A stretch of 64,000 nucleotides of DNA from Hippophae tibetana (taxonomy: Eukaryota > Streptophyta > Magnoliopsida > Rosales > Elaeagnaceae). The stretch is taken from NCBI GenBank assembly GCA_037013495.1, contig CM072810.1, positions 29,727,843 to 29,791,842 on the forward strand. Direction: 5' to 3'. Made by a program: the position numbers and the translations under genes. The notes under the pieces are model-generated. The model had not been told where the DNA came from and made no database searches. It worked only from the letters and a program-made list of their open reading frames with translations. Shown here in pieces: positions 35,501 through 49,300 of the stretch. Position 1 is the stretch's first letter. Each line of letters begins with the position of its first letter.

Positions 35501-36728
35501 ACATGTTTTTGACCAAATTGTTAGAAATGATGACTCTAATCCCAATGAAGAGAAAATCGCTCTACTTGCGGAGAGATTTACCAAAATTCTTAGAAAGAAG
35601 AGACCCTTTTTTTGGATTATTTAAAAAAAGGTAATTAGAGGTCTAAAATGATTATTACGATTAATTTAAAATTGTACTTCTTCGAAACAACATGAATGAT
35701 TTTGGAGACCACTCATATATGCATTTCCACATTTAAGTAATTCTAGAATTATGACGTTGAATTGAAGTTTGGAATTCTATAACATGCAAGAGGATGAAAC
35801 TTTTGACAAAGTCTTTGCATGTTTTTCCAACATTATCAAGTACTTGTAAGACTTAGGTGGACCTATTATTAAAGAAAATTAGATTGAGAAATTTATTCCT
35901 ATAATACCTTATCATTTTGAAGCCAAAGTTACCTTGCTTTAGTCCATTTACAAGCCCACTGAACATAGTCTTAAATGAATCAGTTGGGCAAGTATTCGAA
36001 CTACATAACTTGTGGCCAAGATGAGAGCAATCTACTTTCGAGGAGAGAAAGAACTTAGGTCTCAAGACATCAAGGATAGTTGATCGAGCGAACATGTTTT
36101 TGACCAAATTGTTAGAAATGATGACTCTAATCCCAATGAAGAGAAAGTGGCTCTACTTGCGGAGAGATTAACCAAAATTTTTAGAAAGAAGTGACCCTTT
36201 TTTTGGATTATTTAAAAAAAGGTAATTAGAGCTCTCAAATGATTATTACGATGAATTTAAAATTGTACTTCTTCGAAACAACATGAATGATTTTGGAGAC
36301 CACTCATATAAGCATTTCAACATTTAAATAATTCTAGAATTATGACGTTGAATTGAAGTTTGGAATTCTATAACATGCTAGAGGATGAAACTTTTGACAA
36401 AGTCTTTGCATGTTTTTCAAACATTATGAAGTACTTGTAAAACTTAGGTGGACCTATTATTAAAGAAAATTAGATTGAGAAATTCATTCCTATACTACCT
36501 TATCATTTTCAAGCCAAAGTTACCTTTCCTTAGTCCATTTACAAGCCCACTGAACATACTCTTAAATGAATCAGTTGGGCAAGTATTCGAACTGCATAAC
36601 TTGTGGCCAAGATGAGACCAATCTACTTTCGAGGAGGGAAAGAACTTAGGTCTCAAGAAATCAAGGATAGTGGATCGAGCGAACATGTTTTTGACCAAAT
36701 TGCTAGAAATGATGACTCTAATCCCAAT
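32593..36728. repeat. 7-mer higher-order repeat of B (4136 bp), copy 1
   Basis: Monomers start at 32593, 33184, 33775, 34364, 34956, 35547 and 36138. The whole series returns 4136 bp downstream with matching private variants, including the 589-bp monomer with AAGAGCCTTTTTTTGG near 33826 and 37962, CTTTATTCCATTTAC near 34163 and 38299, and AAGAAGTGACCC near 35006 and 39142. The true start of identity is about 32640, because the first bases (TTGCGGACAG against TTACGGAGAG) differ. Confidence 0.92.
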
Positions 36729-39700
36729 GAAGAGAAAATGGTTCTACTTACGGAGAGATTTACCAAATTTTTTAGAAAGAAGAGACCCTTTTTTTGGATT
36801 ATTTAAAAAAAGGTAATTAGAGGTCTAAAATGATTATTACGATGAATTTAAAATTTTACTTCTTCGAAACAACATGAATGATTTTGGAGACCACTCATAT
36901 AAGCATTTCCACATTTAAATAATTCTAGAATTATGACGTTGAATTGATGTTTGGATTTCTATAACTTGCAAGAGGATGAAACTTTTGACAAAATCTTTGC
37001 ATGTTTTTCAAACATTATCAAGTACTTGTAACACTTAGGTGGACCTATTATTAAAGAAAATTAGATTGATAAATTCATTCCTATAATACCATATCATTTT
37101 CAAGCCAAAGATACCTTGCTTTAGTCCATTTACAAGCCCACTGAACATACTCTTAAATGAATCAGTTGGGCAAGTATTCGAACTGCATAACTTGTGGCCA
37201 AGATGAGACCAATCTAATTTCGAGGAGGGAAAGAACTTAGGTCTCAAGAAATCAAGGATAGTGGATCGAGCGAACATGTTTTTGACCAAATTCCTAGAAA
37301 TGATGACTCTAATCCCAATGAAGAGAAAATGGTTCTACTTGCGGACAGATTTACCAAATTTCTTAGAAAGAAGAGACCCTTTTTTTGGATTATTTAAAAA
37401 AAGGTAATTAGAGGTCTAAAATGATTATTACGATGAATTTAAAATTTTACTTCTTCGAAACAACATGAATGATTTTGGAGACCACTCATATAAGCATTTC
37501 CACATTTAAATAATTCTAGAATTATGACGTTGAATTGATGTTTGGATTTCTATAACTTGCAAGAGGATGAAACTTTTGACAAAATCTTTGCATGTTTTTC
37601 AAACATTATCAAGTACTTGTAACACTTAGGTGGACCTATTATTAAAGAAAATTAGATTGATAAATTCATTCCTATAATACCTTATCATTTTCAAGCCAAA
37701 GATACCTTGCTTTAGTCCATTTACAAGCCCACTGAACATACTCTTAAATGAATCAGTTGGGCAAGTATTCGAACTGCATAACTTGTGGCCAAGATGAGAC
37801 CAATCTACTTTCGAGGAGGGAAAGAACTTAGGTCTCAAGAAATCAAGGATAGTGGATCGAGCGAACATGTTTTTGACCAAATTCCTAGAAATGATGACTC
37901 TAATCCCAATGAAGAGAAAATGGTTCTACTTGCGGAGAGATTTACCAAATTTTTTAGAAAGAAGAGCCTTTTTTTGGATTATTTAAAAAAAGGTAATTAG
38001 AGGTCTAAAATGATTATTACGATGAATTTAAAATTTTACTTCTTCGAAACAACATGAATGATTTTGGAGACCACTAATATAAGCATTTCCACATTTAAAT
38101 AATTCTAGAATTATGACGTTGAATTGAAGTTTGGAATTCTATAACATGCTAGAGGATGAAACTTTTGACAAAGTCTTTACATGTTTTTCAAATATTATCA
38201 AGTACTTGTAAAACTTAGGTGGACCTATTATTAAAGAAAATTAGATTGAGAAATTCATTCCTATAATACCTTATCATTTTCAAGCCAAAGTTACCTTGCT
38301 TTATTCCATTTACAAGCCCACTGAACATACTCTTAAATGAATCAGTTGGGCAAGTATTCGAACTACATAACTTGTGGCCAAGATGAGAGCAATCTACTTT
38401 CGAGGAGGGAAAGAACTTAGGTCTCAAGACATCAAGGATAGTTGATCGAGCGAACATGTTTTTGACAAAATTGTTAGAAATGATGACTATAATCCCAATG
38501 AAGAGAAAATGGCTCTACTTGCGGAGAGATTTACCAAAATTCTTAGAAAGAAGAGACCCTTTTTTTGGATTATTTAAAAAAAAGGTAATCAGAGTTCTAA
38601 AATGATTATTACGATTAATTTAAAATTGTACTTCTTCGAAACAACATGAATGATTTTGGAGACCACTCATATAAGCATTTCCACATTTAAATAATTCTAG
38701 AATTATGACGTTGAATTGAAGTTTGGAATTCTATAACATGCAAGAGGATGAAACTTTTGACAAAGTCTTTGCATGTTTTTCCAACATTATCAAGTACTTT
38801 TAACACTTAGGTGGACCTATTATTAAAGAAAATTAGATTGAGAAATTTATTCCTATAATACCTTATCATTTTCAAGCCAAATTTACCTTGCTTTAGTCCA
38901 TTTACAAGCCCACTGAACATACTCTTAAATGAATCAGTTGGGCAAGTATTCGAACTACATAACTTGTGGCCAAGATGAGAGCAATCTACTTTCGAGGAGG
39001 GAAAGAACTTAGGTCTCAAGACATCAAGGATAGTTGATCGAGCGAACATGTTTTTGACCAAATTGTTAGAAATGATGACTCTAATCCCAATGAAGAGAAA
39101 ATGGCTCTACTTGCGGAGAGATTTACCAAATTTCTTAGAAAGAAGTGACCCTTTTCTTGGATTATTTAAAAAAAGGTAATTAGAGGTCTAAAATGATTAT
39201 TACGATGAATTTAAAATTGTACTTCTTCGAAACAACATGAATGATTTTGGAGACCACTCATATAAGCATTTCAACATTTAAATAATTCTAGAATTATGAA
39301 GTTGAATTGAAGTTTGGAATTCTATAACATGCAAGAGGATGAAACTTTTGACAAAGTCTTTGCATTTTTTTCAAACATTATCAATTACTTGTAAAACTTT
39401 GGTGGACCTATTAGTAAAGAAAATTAGATTGAGAAATTCTTTCCTATAATACCTTATCATTTTCAAGCCAAAGTTACCTTGCTTTAGTCCATTGACAAGC
39501 CCAATGAACATACTCTTAAATGAATCAGTTGGGCAAGTATTCGAACTACATAACTTGTGGCCAAGATGAGAGCAATCTACTTTCGAGGAGGGAAAGAACT
39601 TAGGTCTCAAGACATCAAGGATAGTTGATCGAGCGAACATGTTTTTGACCAAATTGTTAGAAATGATGACTCTAATCCCAATGAAGAGAAAATCGCTCTA

Positions 39701-40864
39701 CTTGCGGAGAGATTTACCAAAATTCTTAGAAAGAAGAGACCCTTTTTTTGGATTATTTAAAAAAAGGTAATTAGAGGTCTAAAATGATTATTACGATTAA
39801 TTTAAAATTGTACTTCTTCGAAACAACATGAATGATTTTGGAGACCACTCATATATGCATTTCCACATTTAAGTAATTCTAGAATTATGACGTTGAATTG
39901 AAGTTTGGAATTCTATAACATGCAAGAGGATGAAACTTTTGACAAAGTCTTTGCATGTTTTTCCAACATTATCAAGTACTTGTAAGACTTAGGTGGACCT
40001 ATTATTAAAGAAAATTAGATTGAGAAATTTATTCCTATAATACCTTATCATTTTGAAGCCAAAGTTACCTTGCTTTAGTCCATTTACAAGCCCACTGAAC
40101 ATAGTCTTAAATGAATCAGTTGGGCAAGTATTCGAACTACATAACTTGTGGCCAAGATGAGAGCAATCTACTTTCGAGGAGAGAAAGAACTTAGGTCTCA
40201 AGACATCAAGGATAGTTGATCGAGCGAACATGTTTTTGACCAAATTGTTAGAAATGATGACTCTAATCCCAATGAAGAGAAAGTGGCTCTACTTGCGGAG
40301 AGATTAACCAAAATTTTTAGAAAGAAGTGACCCTTTTTTTGGATTATTTAAAAAAAGGTAATTAGAGCTCTCAAATGATTATTACGATGAATTTAAAATT
40401 GTACTTCTTCGAAACAACATGAATGATTTTGGAGACCACTCATATAAGCATTTCAACATTTAAATAATTCTAGAATTATGACGTTGAATTGAAGTTTGGA
40501 ATTCTATAACATGCTAGAGGATGAAACTTTTGACAAAGTCTTTGCATGTTTTTCAAACATTATGAAGTACTTGTAAAACTTAGGTGGACCTATTATTAAA
40601 GAAAATTAGATTGAGAAATTCATTCCTATACTACCTTATCATTTTCAAGCCAAAGTTACCTTTCCTTAGTCCATTTACAAGCCCACTGAACATACTCTTA
40701 AATGAATCAGTTGGGCAAGTATTCGAACTGCATAACTTGTGGCCAAGATGAGACCAATCTACTTTCGAGGAGGGAAAGAACTTAGGTCTCAAGAAATCAA
40801 GGATAGTGGATCGAGCGAACATGTTTTTGACCAAATTGCTAGAAATGATGACTCTAATCCCAAT
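36729..40864. repeat. 7-mer higher-order repeat of B (4136 bp), copy 2
   Basis: Monomers start at 36729, 37320, 37911, 38500, 39092, 39683 and 40274. By eye it is almost base-for-base the same as the preceding unit. Identity continues a little past 40864 and breaks near 41080, where GAATTGAAG replaces GAATTGATG. A very recent tandem duplication is the simplest reading, with assembly duplication as the alternative. Confidence 0.92.
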
Positions 40865-42361
40865 GAAGAGAAAATGGTTCTACTTACGGAGAGATTTACC
40901 AAATTTTTTAGAAAGAAGAGACCCTTTTTTTGGATTATTTAAAAAAAGGTAATTAGAGGTCTAAAATGATTATTACGATGAATTTAAAATTTTACTTCTT
41001 CGAAACAACATGAATGATTTTGGAGACCACTCATATAAGCATTTCCACATTTAAATAATTCTAGAATTATGACGTTGAATTGAAGTTTGGAATTCTATAA
41101 CATGCAAGAGGATGAAACTTTTGACAAAGTCTTTGCATGTTTTTCAAACATTATCAAGTACTTGTAAAACTTAGGTCGACCTATTATTAAAGAAAATTAG
41201 ATTGAGAAATTTATTCCTATAATACCTTATCATTTTGAAGCCAAAGTTACCTTGCTTTAGTCCATTTACAAGCCCACTGAACATAGTCTTAAATGAATCA
41301 GTTGGGCAAGTATTCGAACTACATAACTTGTGGCCAAGATGAGAGCAATCTACTTTCGAGGAGAGAAAGAACTTAGGTCTCAAGACATCAAGGATAGTTG
41401 ATCGAGCGAACATGTTTTTGACCAAATTGTTAGAAATGATGACTCTAATCCCAATGAAGAGAAAGTGGCTCTACTTGCGGAGAGATTAACCAAAATTTTT
41501 AGAAAGAAGTGACCCTTTTTTTGGATTATTTAAAAAAAGGTAATTAGAGCTCTCAAATGATTATTACGATGAATTTAAAATTGTACTTCTTCGAAACAAC
41601 ATGAATGATTTTGGAGACCACTCATATAAGCATTTCAACATTTAAATAATTCTAGAATTATGACGTTGAATTGAAGTTTGGAATTCTATAACATGCTAGA
41701 GGATGAAACTTTTGACAAAGTCTTTGCATGTTTTTCAAACATTATGAAGTACTTGTAAAACTTAGGTGGACCTATTATTAAAGAAAATTAGATTGAGAAA
41801 TTCATTCCTATACTACCTTATCATTTTCAAGCCAAAGTTACCTTTCCTTAGTCCATTTACAAGCCCACTGAACATACTCTTAAATGAATCAGTTGGGCAA
41901 GTATTCGAACTGCATAACTTGTGGCCAAGATGAGACCAATCTACTTTCGAGGAGGGAAAGAACTTAGGTCTCAAGAAATCAAGGATAGTGGATCGAGCGA
42001 ACATGTTTTTGACCAAATCGCTAGAAATGATGACTCTAATCCCAATGAAGAGAAAATGGTTCTACTTACGGAGAGATTTACCAAATTTTTTAGAAAGAAG
42101 AGACCCTTTTTTTGGATTATTTAAAAAAAGGTAATTAGAGGTCTAAAATGATTATTACGATGAATTTAAAATTTTACTTCTTCGAAACAACATGAATGAT
42201 TTTGGAGACCACTCATATAAGCATTTCCACATTTAAATAATTCTAGAATTATGACGTTGAATTTAAGTTTGGAATTCTATAACATGCTAGAGGATGAAAC
42301 TTTTGACAAAGTCTTTGCATGTTTTTCAAACATTATCAAGTACTTGTAAAACTTAGGTCGA
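39998..42361. repeat. 1182-bp dimer duplication at the end of the 7-mers
   Basis: The pair of monomers spanning about 39998-41179 is repeated at about 41180-42361. Both contain TTTATTCCTATAATACC, TCGAGGAGAGAAAG, GAGAAAGTGG, ATTAACCAAAATTTTTAG, GAGCTCTCAAATG and TCATTCCTATACTACC in order. The second copy is marked by AGGTCGACC (41175 and 42356) in place of AGGTGGACC. Confidence 0.83.
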
Positions 42362-43200
42362 CCTATTATTAAAGAAAATTAGATTGAGAAAATCCATCCT
42401 ATAATACCTTATCATTTTCAAGCCAAAGTTACCTTGCTTTAGTCCATTTACACGCCCACTAAACATACTCTTAAATGAATCAGTTGGGCAAGTATTCGAA
42501 CTACATAACTTGTGACCAAGATGAGAGCAATCTACTTTCGAGGAGGGAAAGAACTTAGGTCTTAAGACATCAAGGATAGTGGATCGAGCGAACATGTTTT
42601 TGACCAAATTGTTAGAAATGATGACTCTACTTGCGAAGAGATTTACCAAATTTCTTAGAAAGAAGAGACCCTTTTTTTGGATTATTAAAAAAAGGTAATT
42701 AGAGGTCTAAAATGATTATTACGATGAATTTAAAATTGTACTTCTTCGAAACAACATGAATGATTTTGGAGACCACTCATATAAGCATTTCCACATTTAA
42801 ATAATTCTAGAATTATGACGTTGAATTGAAGTTTGGAATTCTATAACATGCAAGAGGATGAAACTTTTGACAAAGTCTTTGCATGTTTTTCAAACATTAT
42901 CAAGTACTTGTAACACTTAGGTGGACCTATTATTAAAGAAAATTAGATTGAGAAATTCATTCCTATAATACCTTATCATTCTCAACCCAAAGTTACGTTG
43001 CTTTAGTCCATGTAGAAGCCCATTGAACATACTCTTAAATGAATCTGTTGGGCAAGTATTCGAACTGCATCACTTTTGGTCGAGATAGAGCAATCTACTT
43101 TCGAGTAGGGTAAGAACTTGGCCCTCAAGACATCAAGGATAATGGTCCGAGCGAACATGATTTTGACCCAATTGTTAGAAATGATGACTCTAATCTCAAT
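42047..43200. repeat. B monomers with an internal 26-bp deletion
   Basis: Two monomer equivalents lie here. The phase word GAAGAGAAAATGG is missing near 42629, because GACTCTAATCCC through GGCTCTACTTG is reduced to GACTCTACTTG. The stretch therefore measures 1154 bp, against about 1182 expected for two units. AGGTCGACC and TACACGCCCACTAAAC link it to the monomer near 43509-43620. Confidence 0.85.
42625..42629. other. 26-bp deletion scar between CTCTA direct repeats
   Basis: Intact B monomers have CTCTA twice, 26 bp apart, flanking AATCCCAATGAAGAG. Here one CTCTA and everything between are gone, leaving a single CTCTA. This is the classic product of slippage or single-strand annealing between short direct repeats. 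Confidence 0.9.
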
Positions 43201-43350
43201 GAAGAGAAAAAGGCTCTACTTGCCGAGAGATTAACCAATTTTTTTAGAAAGAAGAAACCTTTTTTTATGATTATTTAAAAAAAGGTAATTAGAGCTCTCA
43301 AATGAATATTACAGTGAATTTAAAATTGTACTTCTTGAAAACAACAAGAA
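42974..43350. repeat. Variant C patch, second occurrence
   Basis: It shares CATGTAGAAGCCCATTG, GAATCTGTTGGGC, GCATCACTTTTGG, ATGGTCCGAGCG, ACTTGCCGAGAGATTAACC, AAGAAGAAACC and CTTGAAAACAAC with the patch at 31801-32158. Private changes include TCGAGTAGGGTAAG near 43103 and GAATATTACAGTG near 43303. Shorter C-like pieces (ATTAACC plus GAGCTCTCAAATG) also open the monomers at 36138, 40274 and 41456. Confidence 0.8.
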
Positions 43351-46300
43351 TGATTTTGGAGACCACTCATATAAGCATTTCAACATTTAAATAATTCTAG
43401 AATTATGAAGTTGAATTGAAGTTTGGAATTCTATAACATGCTAGAGGATGAAACTTTTCACAAAGTCTTTGCATGTTTTTCAAACATTATCAAGTACTTG
43501 TAAAACTTAGGTCGACCTATTATTAAAGAAAATTAGATTGAGAAAATCCATCCTATAATACCTTATCATTTTCAAGCCAAAGTTACCTTGCTTTAGTCCA
43601 TGTACACGCCCACTAAACATACTCTTAAATGAATCAGTTGGGCAAGTATTCGAACTACACAACTTGTGGCCAAGATGAGAGCAATCTACTTTCGAGGAGA
43701 GAAAGAACTTAGGTCTCAAGACATCAAGGATAGTTGATCGAGCGAACATGTTTTTGACCAAATTGTTAGAAATGATGACTCTAATCCCAATGAAGAGAAA
43801 GTGGCTCTACTTGGGGAGAGATTTACCAAAATTCTTAGAAAGAAGAGACCCTTTTTTTGGATTATTTAAAAAAAAGGTAATCAGAGGTCTAAAATGATTA
43901 TTACGATTAATTTAAAATTGTACTTCTTCGAAACAACATGAATGATTTTGGAGACCACTCATATAAGCATTTCCACATTTAAATAATTCTAGAATTATGA
44001 CGTTGAATTGAAGTTTGGAATTCTATAACATGCAAGAGGATGAAACTTTTGACAAAGTCTTTGCATGTTTTTCCAACATTATCAAGTACTTGTAACACTT
44101 AGGTGGACCTATTATTAAAGAAAATTAGATTGAGAAATTTATTCCTATAATACCTTATCATTTTCAAGCCAAACTTACCTTGCTTTAGTCCATTTACAAG
44201 CCCACTGAACATACTCTTAAATGAATCAGTTGGGCAAGTATTCGAACTACATAACTTGTGGCCAAGATGAGAGCAATCTACTTTCGAGGAGGGAAAGAAC
44301 TTAGGTCTCAAGACATCAAGGATAGTTGATCGAGCGAACATGTTTTTGACCAAATTGTTAGAAATGATGACTCTAATCCCAATGAAGAGAAAATGGCTCT
44401 ACTTGCGGAGAGATTTACCAAATTTCTTAGAAAGAAGTGACCATTTTTTTGGATTATTTAAAAAAAGGTAATTAGAGGTCTAAAATGATTATTACGATGA
44501 ATTTAAAATTGTACTTCTTCGAAACAACATGAATGATTTTGGAGACCACTCATATAAGCATTTCAACATTTAAATAATTCTAGAATTATGAAGTTGAATT
44601 GAAGTTTGGAATTCTATAACATGCAAGAGGATGAAACTTTTGACAAAGTCTTTGAATTTTTTTCAAACATTATCAAGTACTTGTAAAACTTTGGTGGACC
44701 TATTAGTAAAGAAAATTAGATTGAGAAATTCTTTCCTATAATACCTTATCATTTTCAAGCCAAAGTTACCTTGCTTTAGTCCATTTACAAGCCCACTGAA
44801 CATACTCTTAAATGAATCAGTTGGGCAAGTATTCGAACTACATAACTTGTGGCCAAGATGAGAGCAATCTACTTTCGAGGAGGGAAAGAACTTAGGTCTC
44901 AAGACATCAAGGATAGTTGATCGAGCGAACATGTTTTTGACCAAATTGTTAGAAATGATGACTCTAATCCCAATGAAGAGAAAATCGCTCTACTTGCGGA
45001 GAGATTTACCAAAATTCTTAGAAAGAAGAGACCCTTTTTTTGGATTATTTAAAAAGAGGTAATCAGAGGTCTAAAATGATTATTACGATGAATTTAAAAT
45101 TGGTCTTCTTCGAAACAACATGAATGATTTTGGAGACCACTCATATAAGCATTTCCACATTTAAATAATTCTAAAATTATGACGTTGAATTGAAGTTTGG
45201 AATTCTATAACATGCTAGAGGATGAAACTTTTGACAAAGTCTTTGCATTTTTTTCAAACATTATCAAGTACTTGTAAAACTTAGGTGGACCTATTAGTAA
45301 AGAAAATTAGATTGAGAACTTTATTCCTATAATACCTTAACATTTTCAAGCCAAAGTTTCCTTGCTTTAGTCCATTTACAAGCCCACTGAACATACTCTT
45401 AAATGAATCAGTTGGGCAAGTATTCGAACTGCATAACTTGTGGCCAAGATGAGAGCAATCTAATTTCGAGGAGGGAAAGAACTTAGGTCTCAAGAAATCA
45501 AGGATAGTTGATCGAGCGAACATGTTTTTGACCAAATTGTTAGAAATGATGACTCTAATCCCAATGAAGAGAAAATGGCTCTACTTGCGGAGAGATTTAC
45601 CAAAATTCTTAGAAAGAAGAGACCCTTTTTTTGGATGATTTAAAAAAAGGTAATCAGAGGTCTAAAATGATTATTACGATTAATTTAAAATTGTACTTCT
45701 TCGAAACAACATGAATGATTTTGGAGACCACTCATATAAGCATTTCCACATTTAAATAATTCTAGAATTATGACGTTGAATTGAAGTTTGGAATTCTATA
45801 ACATGCTAGAGGATGAAACTTTTGACAAAGTCTTTGCATGTTTTTCAAACATTATCAAGTACTTGTAACACCTAGGTGGACCTATTATTAAAGAAAATTA
45901 GATTGAGAACTTTATTCCTATAATACCTTAACATTTTCAAGCCAAAGTTACCTTGCTTTAGTCCATTTACAAGCCCACTGAACATACTCTTAAATGAATC
46001 AGTTGGGCAAGTAGTCGAACTGCATAACTTGTGGCCAAGATGAGAGCAATCTACTTTCGAGGAGGGAAAGAACTTAGGTCTAAAGACATCAAGGATAGTG
46101 GATCGAGCTAACATGTTTTTGACGAAATTGTTAGAAATGATGACTCTAATGCCAATGAAGAGAAAATGGCTCTACTTGCGGAGAGATTTACCAAAATTCT
46201 TAGAAAGAAGAGACCCTTTTTTTGGATTATTTAAAAAAAGGTAATTAGAGGTCTAAAATGATTATTACGATGAATTTAAAATTGTACTTCTTCGAAACAA

Positions 46301-49300
46301 CATGAATGATTTTGGAGACCACTCATATAAGCATTTCCACATTTAAATAATTCTAGAATTATGACGTTGAATTGAAGTTTGGATTTCTATAACATGCAAG
46401 ACGATGAAACTTTTGACAAAATCATTGCATGTTTTTCAAACATTATCAAGTACTTGTAACACCTAGGTGGACCTATTATTAAAGAAAATTAGATTGAGAA
46501 CTTTATTCCTATAATACCTTAACATTTTCAAGCCAAAGTTACCTTGCTTTAGTCCATTTACAAGCCCACTGAACATACTCTTAAATGAATCAGTTGGGCA
46601 AGTAGTCGAACTGCATAACTTGTGGCCAAGATGAGAGCAATCTACTTTCGAGGAGGGAAAGAACTTAGGTCTAAAGACATCAAGGATAGTGGATCGAGCT
46701 AACATGTTTTTGACGAAATTGTTAGAAATGATGACTCTAATCCCAATGAAGAGAAAATGGCTCTACTTGCGGAGAGATTTACCAAAATTCTTAGAAAGAA
46801 GAGACCCTTTTTTTGGATTATTTAAAAAAAGGTAATCAGAGGTCTAAAATGATTATTACGATGAATTTAAAATTGTACTTCTTCGAAACGACATGAATGA
46901 TTTTGGAGACCACTCATATAAGCATTTCCACATTTAAATAATTCTAGAATTATGACGTTGAATTGAAGTTTGGAATTCTATAACATGCTAGAGGATGAAA
47001 CTTTTGACAAAGTCTTTGCATGTTTTTCAAACATTATCAAGTACTTGTAACACTTAGGTGGACCTATTATTAAAGAAAATTAGATTGAGAAATTCATTCC
47101 TATAATACCTTATCATTTTCAAGCCAAAGTTACCTTGCTTTAGTCCATTTACAAGCCCACTGAACATACTCTTAAATGAATCAGTTGGGCAAGTATTCGA
47201 ACTGCATAACTTGTGGCCAAGATGAGAGCAATCTACTTTCGAGGAGGGAAAGAACTTAGGTCTCAAGACATCAACGATAGTTGATCGAGCGAACATGTTT
47301 TTGACCAAATTGCTAGAAATGATGACTCTAATCCCAATGAAGAGAAAATGGCTCTACTTGCGGAGAGATTTACCAAAATTCTTAGAAAGAAGAGACCCTT
47401 TTTTGGATTATTTAAAAAAAGGTAATTAGAGGTCTAAAATGATTATTACGATGAATTTAAAATTGTACTTCTTCGAAACAACATGAATGATTTTGGAGAC
47501 CACTCATATAAGCATTTCCACATTTAAATAATTCTAGAATTATGACGTTGAATTGAAGTTTGGATTTCTATAACATGCAAGAGGATGAAACTTTTGACAA
47601 AATCTTTGCATGTTTTTCAAACATTATCAAGTACTTGTAACACTTAGGTGGACCTATTATTAAAGAAAATTAGATTGAGAACTTTATTCCTATAATACCT
47701 TAACATTTTCAAGCCAAAGTTACCTTGCTTTAGTCCATTTACAAGCCCACTGAACATACTCTTAAATGAATCAGTTGGGCAAGTAGTCGAACTGCATAAC
47801 TTGTGGCCAAGATGAGAGCAATCTACTTTCGAGGAGGGAAAGAACTTAGGTCTAAAGACATCAAGGATAGTGGATCGAGCTAACATGTTTTTGACGAAAT
47901 TGTTAGAAATGATGACTCTAATCCCAATGAAGAGAAAATGGCTCTACACTCGGAGAGATTTGCCAAAATTCTTAGAAAGAAGAGACCCTTTTTTTGGATT
48001 ATTTAAAAAAGGGTAATTAGAGGTCTAAAATGATTATTACGATGAATTTAAAATTGTACTTCTTCGAAACAACATGAATGATTTTGGAGACCACTCATAT
48101 AAGCATTTCCACATTTAAATAATTCTAGAATTATGACGTTGAATTGAAGTTTGGAATTCTATAACATGCTAGAGGATGAAACTTTTGACAAAATCTTTGC
48201 ATGTTTTTCAAACATTATCAAGTACATGTAACACTTAGGTGGACCTATTATTAAAGAAAATTAGATTGAGAAATTCATTCCTATAATACCTTATCATTTT
48301 CAAGCCAAAGTTACCTTTCTTTAGTCCATTTACAAGCCCACTGAACATACTCTTAAATGAATCAGTTGGGCAAGTATTCGAACTGCATAACTTGTGGCCA
48401 AGATGAGACCAATCTACTTTCGAGGAGGGAAAGAACTTAGGTCTCAAGAAATCAAGGATAGTGGATCGAGCGAACATGTTTTTGACCAAATTGCTAGAAA
48501 TGATGACTCTAATCCCAATGAAGAGAAAATGGTTCTACTTGCGGAGAGATTTACCAAATTTCTTAGAAAGAAGAGACCCTTTTTTGGATTATTTAAAAAA
48601 AGGTAATTAGAGGTCTAAAATGATTATTACGATGAATTTAAAATTGTACTTCTTCGAAACAACATGAATGATTTTGGAGACCACTCATATAAGCATTTCT
48701 ACATTTAAATAATTCTAGAATTATGACGTTGAATTGAAGTTTGGAATTCTATAACATGCTAGAGGATGAAACTTTTGACAAAGTCTTTGCATGTTTTTCA
48801 AACATTATCAAGTACTTGTAAAACTTAGGTGGACCTATTATTAAAGAAAATTAGATTGGGAAATTCATTCCTATAATACCTTATCATTTTCAAGCCAAAG
48901 TTATCTTTCTTTAGTCCATTTACAAGCCCACTGAACATACTCTTAAATGAATCAGTTGGGCAAGTAGTCGAACTGCATAACTTGTGGCCAAGATGAGAGC
49001 AATCTAATTTCGAGGAGGGAAAGAACTTAGGTCTCAAGAAATCAAGGATAGTGGATCGAGCGAACATGTTTTTGACCAAATTGATAGATATGATGACTCT
49101 AATCCCAATGAAGAGAAAATGGTTCTACTTGCGGAGAGATTTACCAAAATTCTTAGAAAGAAGAGACCCTTTTTTTGGATTATTTAAAAAAAGGTAATGA
49201 GAGGTCTAAAATGATTATTACGATGAATTTAAAATTGTACTTCTTCGAAACAACATGAATGATTTTGGAGACCACTCATATAAGGATTTCCACATTTAAA

